DNA of 5,057 bases from Halothiobacillaceae bacterium (GTDB lineage: Bacteria; Pseudomonadota; Gammaproteobacteria; Halothiobacillales; Halothiobacillaceae): the NCBI GenBank assembly GCA_011380105.1, contig DRZW01000039.1, forward strand, positions 1 through 5,057. Direction: 5' to 3'. The position numbers and the translations under genes were made by a program. Positions 1-5,057 of the stretch are shown here, one piece after another; positions within the stretch are counted from its first letter, which is position 1, and the number at the start of each line of letters is the position of its first letter. The notes under the pieces are model-generated. The model made no database searches. It saw only the letters and a program-made list of their open reading frames with translations, and was not told where the DNA came from.

Positions 1-471
1 ATCCGCATGAAAATCGGCGTCACCTACGGCAGCCCGGAAACCACCACCGGCGGGAATGCCCTGAAATTCTACTCCTCGGTACGGCTTGATATCCGTCGCA
101 TTGGCGCGGTGAAAAAAGGCGAAGAGATCATTGGTAACCAGACCAAGATCAAGGTCGTCAAAAACAAGCTGGCGCCGCCGTTTAAGCAGGTTGAAGTCGA
201 CATCCTCTACGGTGAGGGTATTTCGCGGTATATGGAATTGATTGACTTAGGCGTGAAGCATAATCTGGTGCAGAAAGCCGGCTCTTGGTATTCCTACGGT
301 GATACGCGCATCGGCCAAGGTAAGGATAATGCCCGGCAATATCTGCTTGAGCACCCTGAGATTGCCGATGAGCTTGAAGCCAAGCTGCGTGAGATTATGT
401 TGCCGGAGAGAAAGCCAGCCTCTGAGCAAAATGAAGATGACGAGGCGCTGGATCTAAGCCAGCCAAAGTAA
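1..471 (+). CDS. recA: RecA recombinase, C-terminal part (5' end outside window)
   Basis: RecA coats single-stranded DNA as an ATP-dependent filament, drives homologous pairing and strand exchange, and stimulates LexA self-cleavage. The frame is open from base 1 and gives 156 residues, starting near E. coli residue 195. The DNA-binding L2 loop is seen at once (SPETTTGG, fragment residues 11-18), followed by [16 protein letters not shown] at 23-38. The KNK motif at 54-56 matches E. coli K248 and K250, which contact ATP across the filament interface. YGEGI at 70-74 and the C-terminal domain follow. The protein ends in the acidic tail usual for the family ([15 protein letters not shown]). Walker A, Walker B and the L1 loop lie upstream of the window. 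An internal ATG at 7 is not the real start. At the E. coli M202-F203 positions this protein has Thr-Tyr. The stop codon is three bases before recX, so the two genes are surely co-transcribed. Confidence 0.98.
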   Translation: MRMKIGVTYGSPETTTGGNALKFYSSVRLDIRRIGAVKKGEEIIGNQTKIKVVKNKLAPPFKQVEVDILYGEGISRYMELIDLGVKHNLVQKAGSWYSYGDTRIGQGKDNARQYLLEHPEIADELEAKLREIMLPERKPASEQNEDDEALDLSQPK

Positions 472-474
472 ATC

Positions 475-999
475 ATGAGCAACGGCTCGTTCGGCGCAAA
501 CCCGGATACACTCTCAACCAAACCGGCCTGGGATCAGCCCGAATCCTTAACCCCGGAACAGGCGCGCTGTGAAAAGCGCGCCTTGATGTTACTGGCCCGA
601 CGTGAACACAGCCGCAGCGAGTTATCACAAAAGCTCTCTCAGCGTGGGTTTGCCGGGGATGTTATTCAAACAGTCCTCGATGACCTTCAATCTCAGGGTT
701 GGCAGAGTGATGCTCGCTTTGCTGAGGTGTTTATTCGCAACCGAGCCGAGCGTGGTTACGGTAGCCTGCGCATTGAGGCGGAGTTAGCTCAGCGCGGTGT
801 GGCCAAATCGGATATAAGCCATGGCTGGGCGCAAAATCCATTGGACTGGGATCACATCGTGCAAAAGCTGTTATTAAAACGTTATGCCGGTCCGCCCGAA
901 GATTGGGAAGACAAGCGCAAGCGTTTTGCGTTCCTCACCCGGCGCGGCTTTAACCCAGAATTAGCCCATCACTATGCAGGCTGGTGGCCGAAAGAATAA
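475..999 (+). CDS. recX: RecX, regulator of RecA
   Basis: RecX binds RecA filaments, blocks their extension and inhibits RecA ATPase and strand exchange; it acts in the cytoplasm. The product is 174 residues, close to the 166 of E. coli RecX. The family's helical three-repeat pattern is visible: REHSRSELSQKL at 43-54, GWQSDARFAEVFIRNRAERGYG at about 75-96 with the hallmark D-x-RFA and R-x-x-x-GYG, then IEAELAQRGV at 100-109. A C-terminal KRKRFAFLTRRGF at 147-159 matches the last repeat. The first 30 residues are Pro/Ser-rich and look like a variable extension. The ATG at 475 comes three bases after the recA stop and has no clear Shine-Dalgarno sequence, which suggests translation coupled to recA. 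A start at the internal Met38 would lose conserved helix and is less likely. Confidence 0.95.
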   Translation: MSNGSFGANPDTLSTKPAWDQPESLTPEQARCEKRALMLLARREHSRSELSQKLSQRGFAGDVIQTVLDDLQSQGWQSDARFAEVFIRNRAERGYGSLRIEAELAQRGVAKSDISHGWAQNPLDWDHIVQKLLLKRYAGPPEDWEDKRKRFAFLTRRGFNPELAHHYAGWWPKE

Positions 1000-1030
1000 C
1001 GACGCGCCCGGCCTTCTACCGCGGTTGTGC

Positions 1031-1057
1031 TGGATATTGGCAGGCTTGCGGTACAAT
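1031..1057 (+). promoter_or_regulatory. Weak sigma-70-like promoter candidate for alaS
   Basis: In the 104-base gap between recX and alaS, TACAAT at 1052-1057 matches the -10 consensus at five of six positions. The best upstream hexamer is TGGATA at 1031-1036, with a short 15-base spacer; TTGTGC at 1025-1030 would need 21 bases. The sequence turns AT-rich after 1065, as expected for a leader, giving an untranslated region of roughly 40 bases. No terminator is seen after recX, so readthrough from recA-recX into alaS is also possible. This rests on one good hexamer only. Confidence 0.3.
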
Positions 1058-1103
1058 CACGCCGTTTGATTTTTAATTCGTCATTTAATAATTGGGTTTT
1101 GCC

Positions 1104-3731
1104 ATGAAAACCAGTGCTGAAATCCGTCAGGCTTTTCTCGATTTCTTCGCCGAGCGCGGCCACGAGAAAGTCCCTTCGGCTTCTCTGATTCCGGCTAACG
1201 ATCCGACGTTGCTGTTTACCAACGCCGGTATGGTGCCGTTTAAAGAAGCCTTTCTGGGGCAGGAAAAACGCGCTAATCCACGCGCGGTTTCGGTTCAGCG
1301 CTGCGTGCGTGCGGGTGGCAAACACAATGATCTGGAAAATGTGGGTTACACCGCCCGCCACCACACTTTCTTTGAAATGCTGGGCAACTTTAGCTTTGGT
1401 GACTACTTCAAGCGTGATGCGATTATCTATGCTTGGGAATTTCTCACGAAAACCTTAGGCTTGCCGCCCGAAAAGCTGCTGGTTACGGTCTATGAAAGTG
1501 ACGATGAGGCTTTCGGCTACTGGCGTGACGATATTGGCCTGCCTGAATCGCGGATTTTGCGGATTGGTGATAACCCCGACGGTGGTTCGGATAACTTCTG
1601 GCAAATGGGCGATACCGGCCCCTGTGGGCCCTGCTCAGAGATATTTTACGATCATGGCGCGCACATCGCAGGTGGGCCACCCGGCTCTCCGGATGAGGAT
1701 GGCGACCGCTTCATCGAGATCTGGAATATCGTGTTCATGCAATACGACCGCGATGCCGATGGCAGTCTGAGCAATCTGCCCAAACCCTCTGTGGACACGG
1801 GCATGGGCCTGGAGCGCTTGGCGGCGGTGCTGCAGGGTGTGCATTCTAATTACGAGATCGATTCATTCCGCCATTTGATCAAAGCGGCAGCTAAGGCTAC
1901 CGCAACGACAGAGCTAGATAACAGTTCACTGCGGGTGATTGCCGATCACATTCGCTCCTGTGCCTTTTTGATTGTCGATGGAGTACGTCCGGGTAATGAG
2001 GGCCGAGATTATGTCCTGCGGCGGATTATCCGCCGAGCTGCGCGCCACGGCCATAAATTGGGGCAAAATAAACCGTTTTTCTACAAACTCGTCGCCCCAT
2101 TGGTGGCTGAAATGGGGGCGGCCTATCCCGAGCTGGCCGCAGCCGAAAAAACCGTAGCCGAGGTGCTAAAACAGGAAGAAGAACGCTTTTTGCAAACCTT
2201 AGCCTCCGGCATGCAAGTGCTGGAGCAGGCCGTAGCGAAGCTGCCAGCCGGTGGTAAGCTAGATGGTGATACCGTTTTTAAGCTCTACGACACACATGGT
2301 TTCCCATTCGATTTAACTGCCGATATCGCCCGAGAGCGCGGCTTTATTGTTGATGAGGCCGGCTTTGATCGGGCGATGGCCGCACGGCGGGCCCAATCAC
2401 GTGCTTCCAGCCAGTTTTCAGCGCAAACGATCAAGATTGATACCGATCACGAGACCGAATTTGTCGGCTATCAGCAACACCACGCCTCAGCCACAGTGCT
2501 GGCGATTGCTCATGAGCACGGTCATGCCACCACGCTCGAATGCGGTGAAAATGGTGTTGTAGCACTGACCCAGACCCCTTTCTATGCCGAAGCGGGGGGT
2601 CAGGTCGGTGATACCGGTGAGCTCATCAGTGAACATGGCCGCTTTGTTGTGCATGACACGCAAAAGCAGGGCGGCGTGATTCTGCATTTTGGTCACCAAA
2701 CCGATGGAAGATTAGCCGTAGGTGATCAGATCCAAGCGCAGGTTGATACACAGCGTCGAGCCCAAATTCGGCTCAACCACTCCGCAACCCACCTTTTGCA
2801 TGCCGCCCTACGTAAAGTGCTAGGCGAGCATGTCCAGCAAAAAGGCTCACGGGTTGGGCCGGAATCACTGCGGTTTGATTTCTCCCACCCTGAGCCGGTC
2901 AACGCGGGTCAGTTGCGCGAGGTAGAACGGCTGGTTAACGCACAGATACGAGAAAACCACCCGGTTGAAACCCGGGAAATGCCCATTGATGAGGCTCGCG
3001 CGGCCGGTGCCATGGCACTGTTTGGTGAAAAATATGGCGATCGGGTTCGCGTCGTCACCATGGGGTCGTTTTCCATGGAATTGTGCGGTGGCACGCATGC
3101 CAATCGCGGCGGTGATCTAGGTTTGTTCCGGATTATCAGCGAGTCTGGCGTTGCCTCCGGTGTGCGCCGGATTGAAGCGACCAGCGGCGCGATGGCCCTC
3201 GAACATGTTGAAGCCAACAATTTACTGCTCGAAAAACTCGCTGGCATGCTGCGCGGTAGCAAAACCGAGGTGGTCGACCGTGTGGCGCAGACGATCAGTC
3301 GTAATAAAGAGCTCGAGCGCGAGGTGGCTGAGCTCAAGGCGCAGTTAGCCCAAGGCAAGGGAGAAAAACTAGCAGATGCAGCGCAAACCATCGCTGGCGT
3401 GCAGGTTTTAGTCGCCGAACTACCCGGTGCTGATGCCGCTACCCTGCGCGATACCATGGACAAGCTTCGAGATCGGTTGGAACCAGCCGCGATCCTGCTC
3501 GCCAGTGCCGAAGAAGGCAAAGTGCGCTTAGTGGCGGGGTTGAGCAAATCGGTTAGCAAGCAAATAAAAGCCGGTGACTGGATCAACAGTGCTGCGGCAG
3601 AAGTGGGTGGTAAAGGCGGTGGCCGACCGGATATGGCGCAAGCCGGCGGCAGCCAACCTGAGAATATCCCGGCTGCACTCAAGGCAGCCCAAGCCTATAT
3701 CAGTGAGCGACTGGCCGCGACTACCGAATAG
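1104..3731 (+). CDS. alaS: Alanyl-tRNA synthetase
   Basis: AlaS attaches alanine to tRNA-Ala and hydrolyses mischarged Ser- and Gly-tRNA-Ala. The protein has 875 residues (E. coli 876). The class II catalytic domain is complete: PTLLFTNAGM at 34-43, a motif 2 region RCVRAGGKHNDLENVGYTAR at 66-85 leading into FFEMLGNFSFGDYF, and motif 3 DTGMGLERLA at 231-240. N298 and D396 occupy the places of E. coli N303 and D400, which read the G3:U70 pair of the tRNA. The editing-domain metal site is intact: HSATH at 559-563 and CGGTH at 661-665. A Leu/Glu/Lys coiled-coil stretch (about 720-755) joins the C-Ala domain, which contains GGKGGGRPDMAQAGG at 835-849. I chose the ATG at 1104 because family members begin Met-x-x-(x)-Ala-Glu-Ile-Arg; an in-frame TTG at 1092 adds only four residues. 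The Shine-Dalgarno sequence is poor. No frameshift or missing key residue was seen. Confidence 0.98.
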   Translation: MKTSAEIRQAFLDFFAERGHEKVPSASLIPANDPTLLFTNAGMVPFKEAFLGQEKRANPRAVSVQRCVRAGGKHNDLENVGYTARHHTFFEMLGNFSFGDYFKRDAIIYAWEFLTKTLGLPPEKLLVTVYESDDEAFGYWRDDIGLPESRILRIGDNPDGGSDNFWQMGDTGPCGPCSEIFYDHGAHIAGGPPGSPDEDGDRFIEIWNIVFMQYDRDADGSLSNLPKPSVDTGMGLERLAAVLQGVHSNYEIDSFRHLIKAAAKATATTELDNSSLRVIADHIRSCAFLIVDGVRPGNEGRDYVLRRIIRRAARHGHKLGQNKPFFYKLVAPLVAEMGAAYPELAAAEKTVAEVLKQEEERFLQTLASGMQVLEQAVAKLPAGGKLDGDTVFKLYDTHGFPFDLTADIARERGFIVDEAGFDRAMAARRAQSRASSQFSAQTIKIDTDHETEFVGYQQHHASATVLAIAHEHGHATTLECGENGVVALTQTPFYAEAGGQVGDTGELISEHGRFVVHDTQKQGGVILHFGHQTDGRLAVGDQIQAQVDTQRRAQIRLNHSATHLLHAALRKVLGEHVQQKGSRVGPESLRFDFSHPEPVNAGQLREVERLVNAQIRENHPVETREMPIDEARAAGAMALFGEKYGDRVRVVTMGSFSMELCGGTHANRGGDLGLFRIISESGVASGVRRIEATSGAMALEHVEANNLLLEKLAGMLRGSKTEVVDRVAQTISRNKELEREVAELKAQLAQGKGEKLADAAQTIAGVQVLVAELPGADAATLRDTMDKLRDRLEPAAILLASAEEGKVRLVAGLSKSVSKQIKAGDWINSAAAEVGGKGGGRPDMAQAGGSQPENIPAALKAAQAYISERLAATTE

Positions 3732-3740
3732 AACCAACCG

Positions 3741-4142
3741 GTGGCTAAAAAGAAACAAACGCTGCCCGTCTGCCACTGCGGTTCGGGCTTAACCAGAGCA
3801 GACTGCTGTGGCCAGTTTTTGGATGGCCATGCCTATACCCCAACCGCAGAGGCTCTGATGCGCTCCCGTTACAGCGCATTTTGTGAGGCTAATCGAGATT
3901 ATCTGCTGGCCACCTGGCACCCGGAGACCCGCTCGGAAAATCTGACATGCGCGCCCGCGCAACGCTGGCTTGGTCTGCGTATTTACGATGCCATCGCTGG
4001 CGGTAAAAACGATGCGCAGGGTCAAGTGGAATTTATCGCCCGCACCCGTATCGGTGGCGGTTCGGCACAACGCCACCACGAGCGTAGCTACTTCGTGCGG
4101 GTCGATGACCGCTGGTACTACCTTAATGGCGAGATAATCTAA
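3741..4142 (+). CDS. ychJ: YchJ-like protein with one SEC-C-type motif (UPF0225-like)
   Basis: This 133-residue protein resembles E. coli YchJ (152 aa), a family of unknown biochemical role. The N-terminus carries a zinc-binding type cysteine cluster, CHCGSGL then ADCCGQFLDG (C11, C13, C22, C23), as in the SEC-C motif of SecA. It is followed by the family core: ALMRSRYSAFCEANRDYLLATWHP at about 38-61, RWLGLRIYD, the hydrophobic strand VEFIARTR, and ERSYFVRVDDRWYYLNGEI at the end. E. coli YchJ has a second SEC-C motif after its WYYIDG; here the protein stops right after WYYLNGEII, so only the N-terminal motif is present. The GTG at 3741 starts nine bases after the alaS stop and lacks a clear Shine-Dalgarno sequence; no ATG nearby preserves the cysteine cluster. 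The short gap points to co-transcription with alaS. Family assignment is firm, function unknown. Confidence 0.88.
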   Translation: MAKKKQTLPVCHCGSGLTRADCCGQFLDGHAYTPTAEALMRSRYSAFCEANRDYLLATWHPETRSENLTCAPAQRWLGLRIYDAIAGGKNDAQGQVEFIARTRIGGGSAQRHHERSYFVRVDDRWYYLNGEII

Positions 4143-4170
4143 ATAGCCTACGCAAAGGGTAATCCCAAGC

Positions 4171-4223
4171 ACGACCGCCATTGCGGGCGTTCATGTTTTC
4201 AGCCCGCATTGGTGCCCGGTCGT
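4171..4223. other. Large imperfect inverted repeat downstream of ychJ-like gene
   Basis: The outer arms ACGACCG (4171-4177) and CGGTCGT (4217-4223) pair perfectly. The inner arms CCATTGCGGGC (4178-4188) and GCCCGCATTGG (4202-4212) pair in 10 of 11 positions, with one T-T mismatch. A four-base bulge, TGCC at 4213-4216, separates the two parts on the right side. The loop is 13 bases (4189-4201). It starts 28 bases after the ychJ-like stop. Neither side carries a T run, so it is not a standard intrinsic terminator. It may be a structured mRNA 3' end, an RNase barrier or a decayed repeat element. It does not share the GTGGGAG head of the neighbouring array. Confidence 0.7.
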
Positions 4224-4235
4224 TAAGAACAACCT

Positions 4236-4247
4236 GAGCTCCCACAG
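4236..4247 (-). repeat. Orphan half-palindrome of the REP-like family
   Basis: GCTCCCACAG at 4238-4247 is identical to the right-hand end of repeat pairs 1 and 2 downstream (4324-4333 and 4444-4453 carry the same GCTCCCACAG). The rest of that palindrome is missing to its left. Like the full copies, it is followed by a G-rich stretch, here shortened to about 13 bases before the first full pair. It appears to be the remnant of a further copy at the start of the array. Confidence 0.6.
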
Positions 4248-4260
4248 GGTTGGTGGATTT

Positions 4261-4331
4261 GTGGGAGCCCGGATTTCCCGGGCGATTGATAGCAGGGTGC
4301 AGAAATGGTCGTCCTGGATCTGGGCTCCCAC
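4261..4331. repeat. REPIN-like inverted palindrome pair, copy 1
   Basis: The element is bounded by perfect inverted ends, GTGGGAGCCC and GGGCTCCCAC. Its left half is a short hairpin, GCCCGG/CCGGGC with one mismatch near the loop, after a GTGGGA head. Its right half is the same type in inverted orientation, with a weaker stem (one G-T pair, one T-T mismatch). The layout of a conserved head next to a GC-rich hairpin, two facing each other, matches REP doublets (REPINs) such as the Pseudomonas GTGGGAG-type. Such elements are normally mobilised by a RAYT transposase encoded elsewhere; none is in the window. Family membership is judged by eye. Confidence 0.75.
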
Positions 4332-4499
4332 AGTGTGGGGTGGTTTTGGTTGGGTTTGCATTTAAGTTAGCAAGCGGTTGTGGGAGCCCGGGTTTCCCGG
4401 GCGATTGGAAGCATGGTGCTGGGTTTGGTCGCCCAGGATCTGGGCTCCCACAGTGTGGGGTGGTTTTGGTTGGGTTTGCGTTTAAGTTAGCTAGCGGTT
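4332..4499. repeat. Tandem unit 2: G-rich spacers around REPIN-like copy 2
   Basis: This covers the 48-base spacer 1 (4332-4379), the second palindrome pair (4380-4451, 72 bases) and the 48-base spacer 2 (4452-4499). The two spacers differ at only 2 of 48 positions. Copy 2 is the best-formed pair: the left hairpin is GCCCGGG-TTT-CCCGGGC, a perfect 7-bp stem, and the right hairpin is GCCCAG-GAT-CTGGGC, a perfect 6-bp stem. Copies 1 and 2 differ by about ten substitutions and one indel, nearly all in the central loop and right stem. The array therefore arose by tandem duplication of a roughly 120-base unit of pair plus spacer, not by independent insertions. Confidence 0.8.
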
Positions 4500-4570
4500 G
4501 TGGGAGCCCGGGTTTCCCGGGCGATTGGAGGCAGAGTGCACGACTTGTCGCCCAGAATCTGCACTCCTAC
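4500..4570. repeat. REPIN-like copy 3 with altered right half
   Basis: The left half is identical to copy 2 through GCGATTGGA, with the same perfect 7-bp hairpin. The right half has changed: the terminal arm reads TGCACTCCTAC in place of TGGGCTCCCAC, so the original 10-bp end pairing and right stem are largely lost. A new inverted repeat, GAGTGCA (4534-4540) with TGCACTC (4560-4566), is present instead. The sequence after it (ACAGGATGGGGTGGCTTTTT) resembles the start of the spacer and then diverges, so the array ends here. Confidence 0.7.
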
Positions 4571-4639
4571 AGGATGGGGTGGCTTTTTGGGCGCGCCCTG
4601 CATGATGCGAAGGGTGCAAGCCACGCAGAAAGTGCATCA

Positions 4640-4662
4640 CCGATTTGTTTGGAACAAATCGG
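4640..4662. other. Perfect 10-bp inverted repeat with 3-base loop
   Basis: CCGATTTGTT (4640-4649) and AACAAATCGG (4653-4662) are exact reverse complements around TGG (4650-4652). No T run follows on the plus strand, and the minus-strand exit (GATGCACTTTC) is also not T-rich, so it is not a typical terminator. It is AT-rich in its core, unlike the GC-rich palindromes of the nearby array. It could form an RNA hairpin just before the terminator, or be a two-fold symmetric protein-binding site. No known site family is recognised. Confidence 0.7.
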
Positions 4663-4687
4663 CAGACATTAATGAACTGATAGCCAC

Positions 4688-4725
4688 AAAAAACCCCGCT
4701 GTTTTGAGCCTGCGGGGTTGTTTTT
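4688..4725. terminator. Bidirectional intrinsic terminator between ychJ-like gene and prk
   Basis: The stem AACCCCGC (4692-4699) pairs perfectly with GCGGGGTT (4712-4719) across a 12-base loop. On the plus strand TTGTTTTT follows (4718-4725). On the minus strand the stem is followed by a run of six T, the complement of AAAAAA at 4688-4693. It lies 23 bases downstream of the minus-strand prk stop, so it most likely ends prk transcripts and also stops any plus-strand transcription coming through the repeat region. Confidence 0.88.
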
Positions 4726-4742
4726 GCCGAGAAGGTTAATGA

Positions 4743-5057
4743 TTAACCGCGGTTCTTAATCAGATCGTGGATTATCGGGGTTAAGATAAGATCCATGGCG
4801 TAGCTCATTTTTGCACCGGGTACCACGATGGTGTTGTAGCGTGACATAAACGAGTTGGGGATCATGTTTAACAAATATGGGAAGTCCACGCCGAATTTGG
4901 TCGGATCACGGAAGCGGATCACAACCACCGACTCATCTGGCGTGGGAATATCCCGGGCGATGAATGGATTGGAGGTGTCAACCATCGGTACGCGCTGGAA
5001 GTTGATGTCCGTTTCTGAGAACTGTGGGGTGATGTAGTTCACATAGTCCGGCATCCG
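4743..5057 (-). CDS. prk: Phosphoribulokinase, C-terminal third (5' end outside window)
   Basis: Phosphoribulokinase phosphorylates ribulose 5-phosphate to ribulose 1,5-bisphosphate, the CO2 acceptor used by RuBisCO in the Calvin cycle. The frame is open to base 5057 and encodes 104 residues, beginning at about residue 186 of the 289-residue E. coli PrkB. Family-typical blocks run in order: DYVNYITPQFSETDINFQRVP, VDTSNPFIARDIPTPDES, VVVIRF, GVDFPYLLNMIPNSFMSRYN, then VVPGAKMSYAMDLILTPIIHDLI before the stop at 4743-4745. The ATP-binding P-loop and the substrate residues are upstream of the window, so catalytic competence cannot be judged. The product is the short bacterial octameric type, not the plant/cyanobacterial type. 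It converges on the alaS operon. In autotrophs it would be the Calvin-cycle enzyme (cbbP); heterotrophic relatives of unclear role also exist. Confidence 0.93.
   Translation of the reverse strand, partial: RMPDYVNYITPQFSETDINFQRVPMVDTSNPFIARDIPTPDESVVVIRFRDPTKFGVDFPYLLNMIPNSFMSRYNTIVVPGAKMSYAMDLILTPIIHDLIKNRG

Noticed and set aside
1000..1030. Terminator after recX
   Set aside because: Only short GC palindromes such as CCGCGG are found and no T run follows, so no intrinsic terminator can be supported.
1092..1103. TTG start for alaS four codons upstream of the ATG
   Set aside because: The ATG at 1104 aligns with the start of known AlaS proteins, and the extra residues (Met-Gly-Phe-Ala) are not family-like.
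2909..3682. Long minus-strand open frame (257 codons) opposite alaS
   Set aside because: It lies entirely antisense to the conserved editing and C-Ala parts of AlaS. Its Ser/Pro/Arg-rich composition is the usual artefact of reading a GC-rich gene backwards.
4171..4230. Integron attC-like recombination site
   Set aside because: The hairpin has a bulged two-part stem, but the outer ends lack the RYYYAAC and GTTRRRY core sites, and no integrase gene or cassette array is in view.
4261..4570. CRISPR array
   Set aside because: The repeating unit is about 120 bases, the spacers are nearly identical to each other, and the palindromes are paired inverted elements; no cas gene is present.
4589..4598. 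GGGCGCGCCC perfect palindrome
   Set aside because: A 10-base GC-only palindrome without a loop is expected occasionally in such sequence, and nothing links it to a function.
4250..4672. Open frame of about 140 codons with internally repeated protein sequence
   Set aside because: It is a translation of the palindromic repeat array. The 119-base first period shifts the frame between copies 1 and 2, no ribosome binding site or family similarity is seen, and the protein repeats simply mirror the DNA repeats.

Overview
The window looks like chromosomal sequence from a gammaproteobacterium. The recA-recX-alaS gene order is typical of proteobacteria, and the protein motifs match the E. coli families closely. 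The phosphoribulokinase at the right edge may point to a Calvin-cycle autotroph, such as a sulfur oxidiser or purple sulfur bacterium. That lifestyle is an inference, because heterotrophs such as E. coli also carry a prk homologue.

Layout. Positions 1-471 (+) hold the C-terminal part of recA, cut by the left edge. recX follows after a 3-base gap (475-999). A 104-base gap with a weak promoter-like sequence precedes a complete alaS (1104-3731). Nine bases later a short YchJ-like gene with one SEC-C-type cysteine motif begins at a GTG codon (3741-4142). The right edge holds the C-terminal third of a phosphoribulokinase gene on the minus strand (4743-5057), cut by the window end.

The roughly 600 bases between the convergent ychJ-like and prk genes (4143-4742) contain no credible gene but are rich in structure. 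In order they hold: a large imperfect hairpin (4171-4223); an orphan half of a palindromic repeat (about 4236-4247); a tandem array of three inverted palindrome pairs resembling REP doublets (REPINs), with a period of 119-120 bases and G-rich spacers (4261-4570); a perfect 10-bp hairpin with a 3-base loop (4640-4662); and a short GC-rich stem flanked by A and T runs that can terminate transcription in both directions (4688-4725).

RecA and RecX act together in homologous recombination and the SOS response: RecA forms the DNA filament and RecX limits it. AlaS charges tRNA-Ala. The YchJ-like protein has no established role. No undescribed defence or mobile system is visible. The most unusual part of the window is the tandem REPIN-like array and the hairpins around it.
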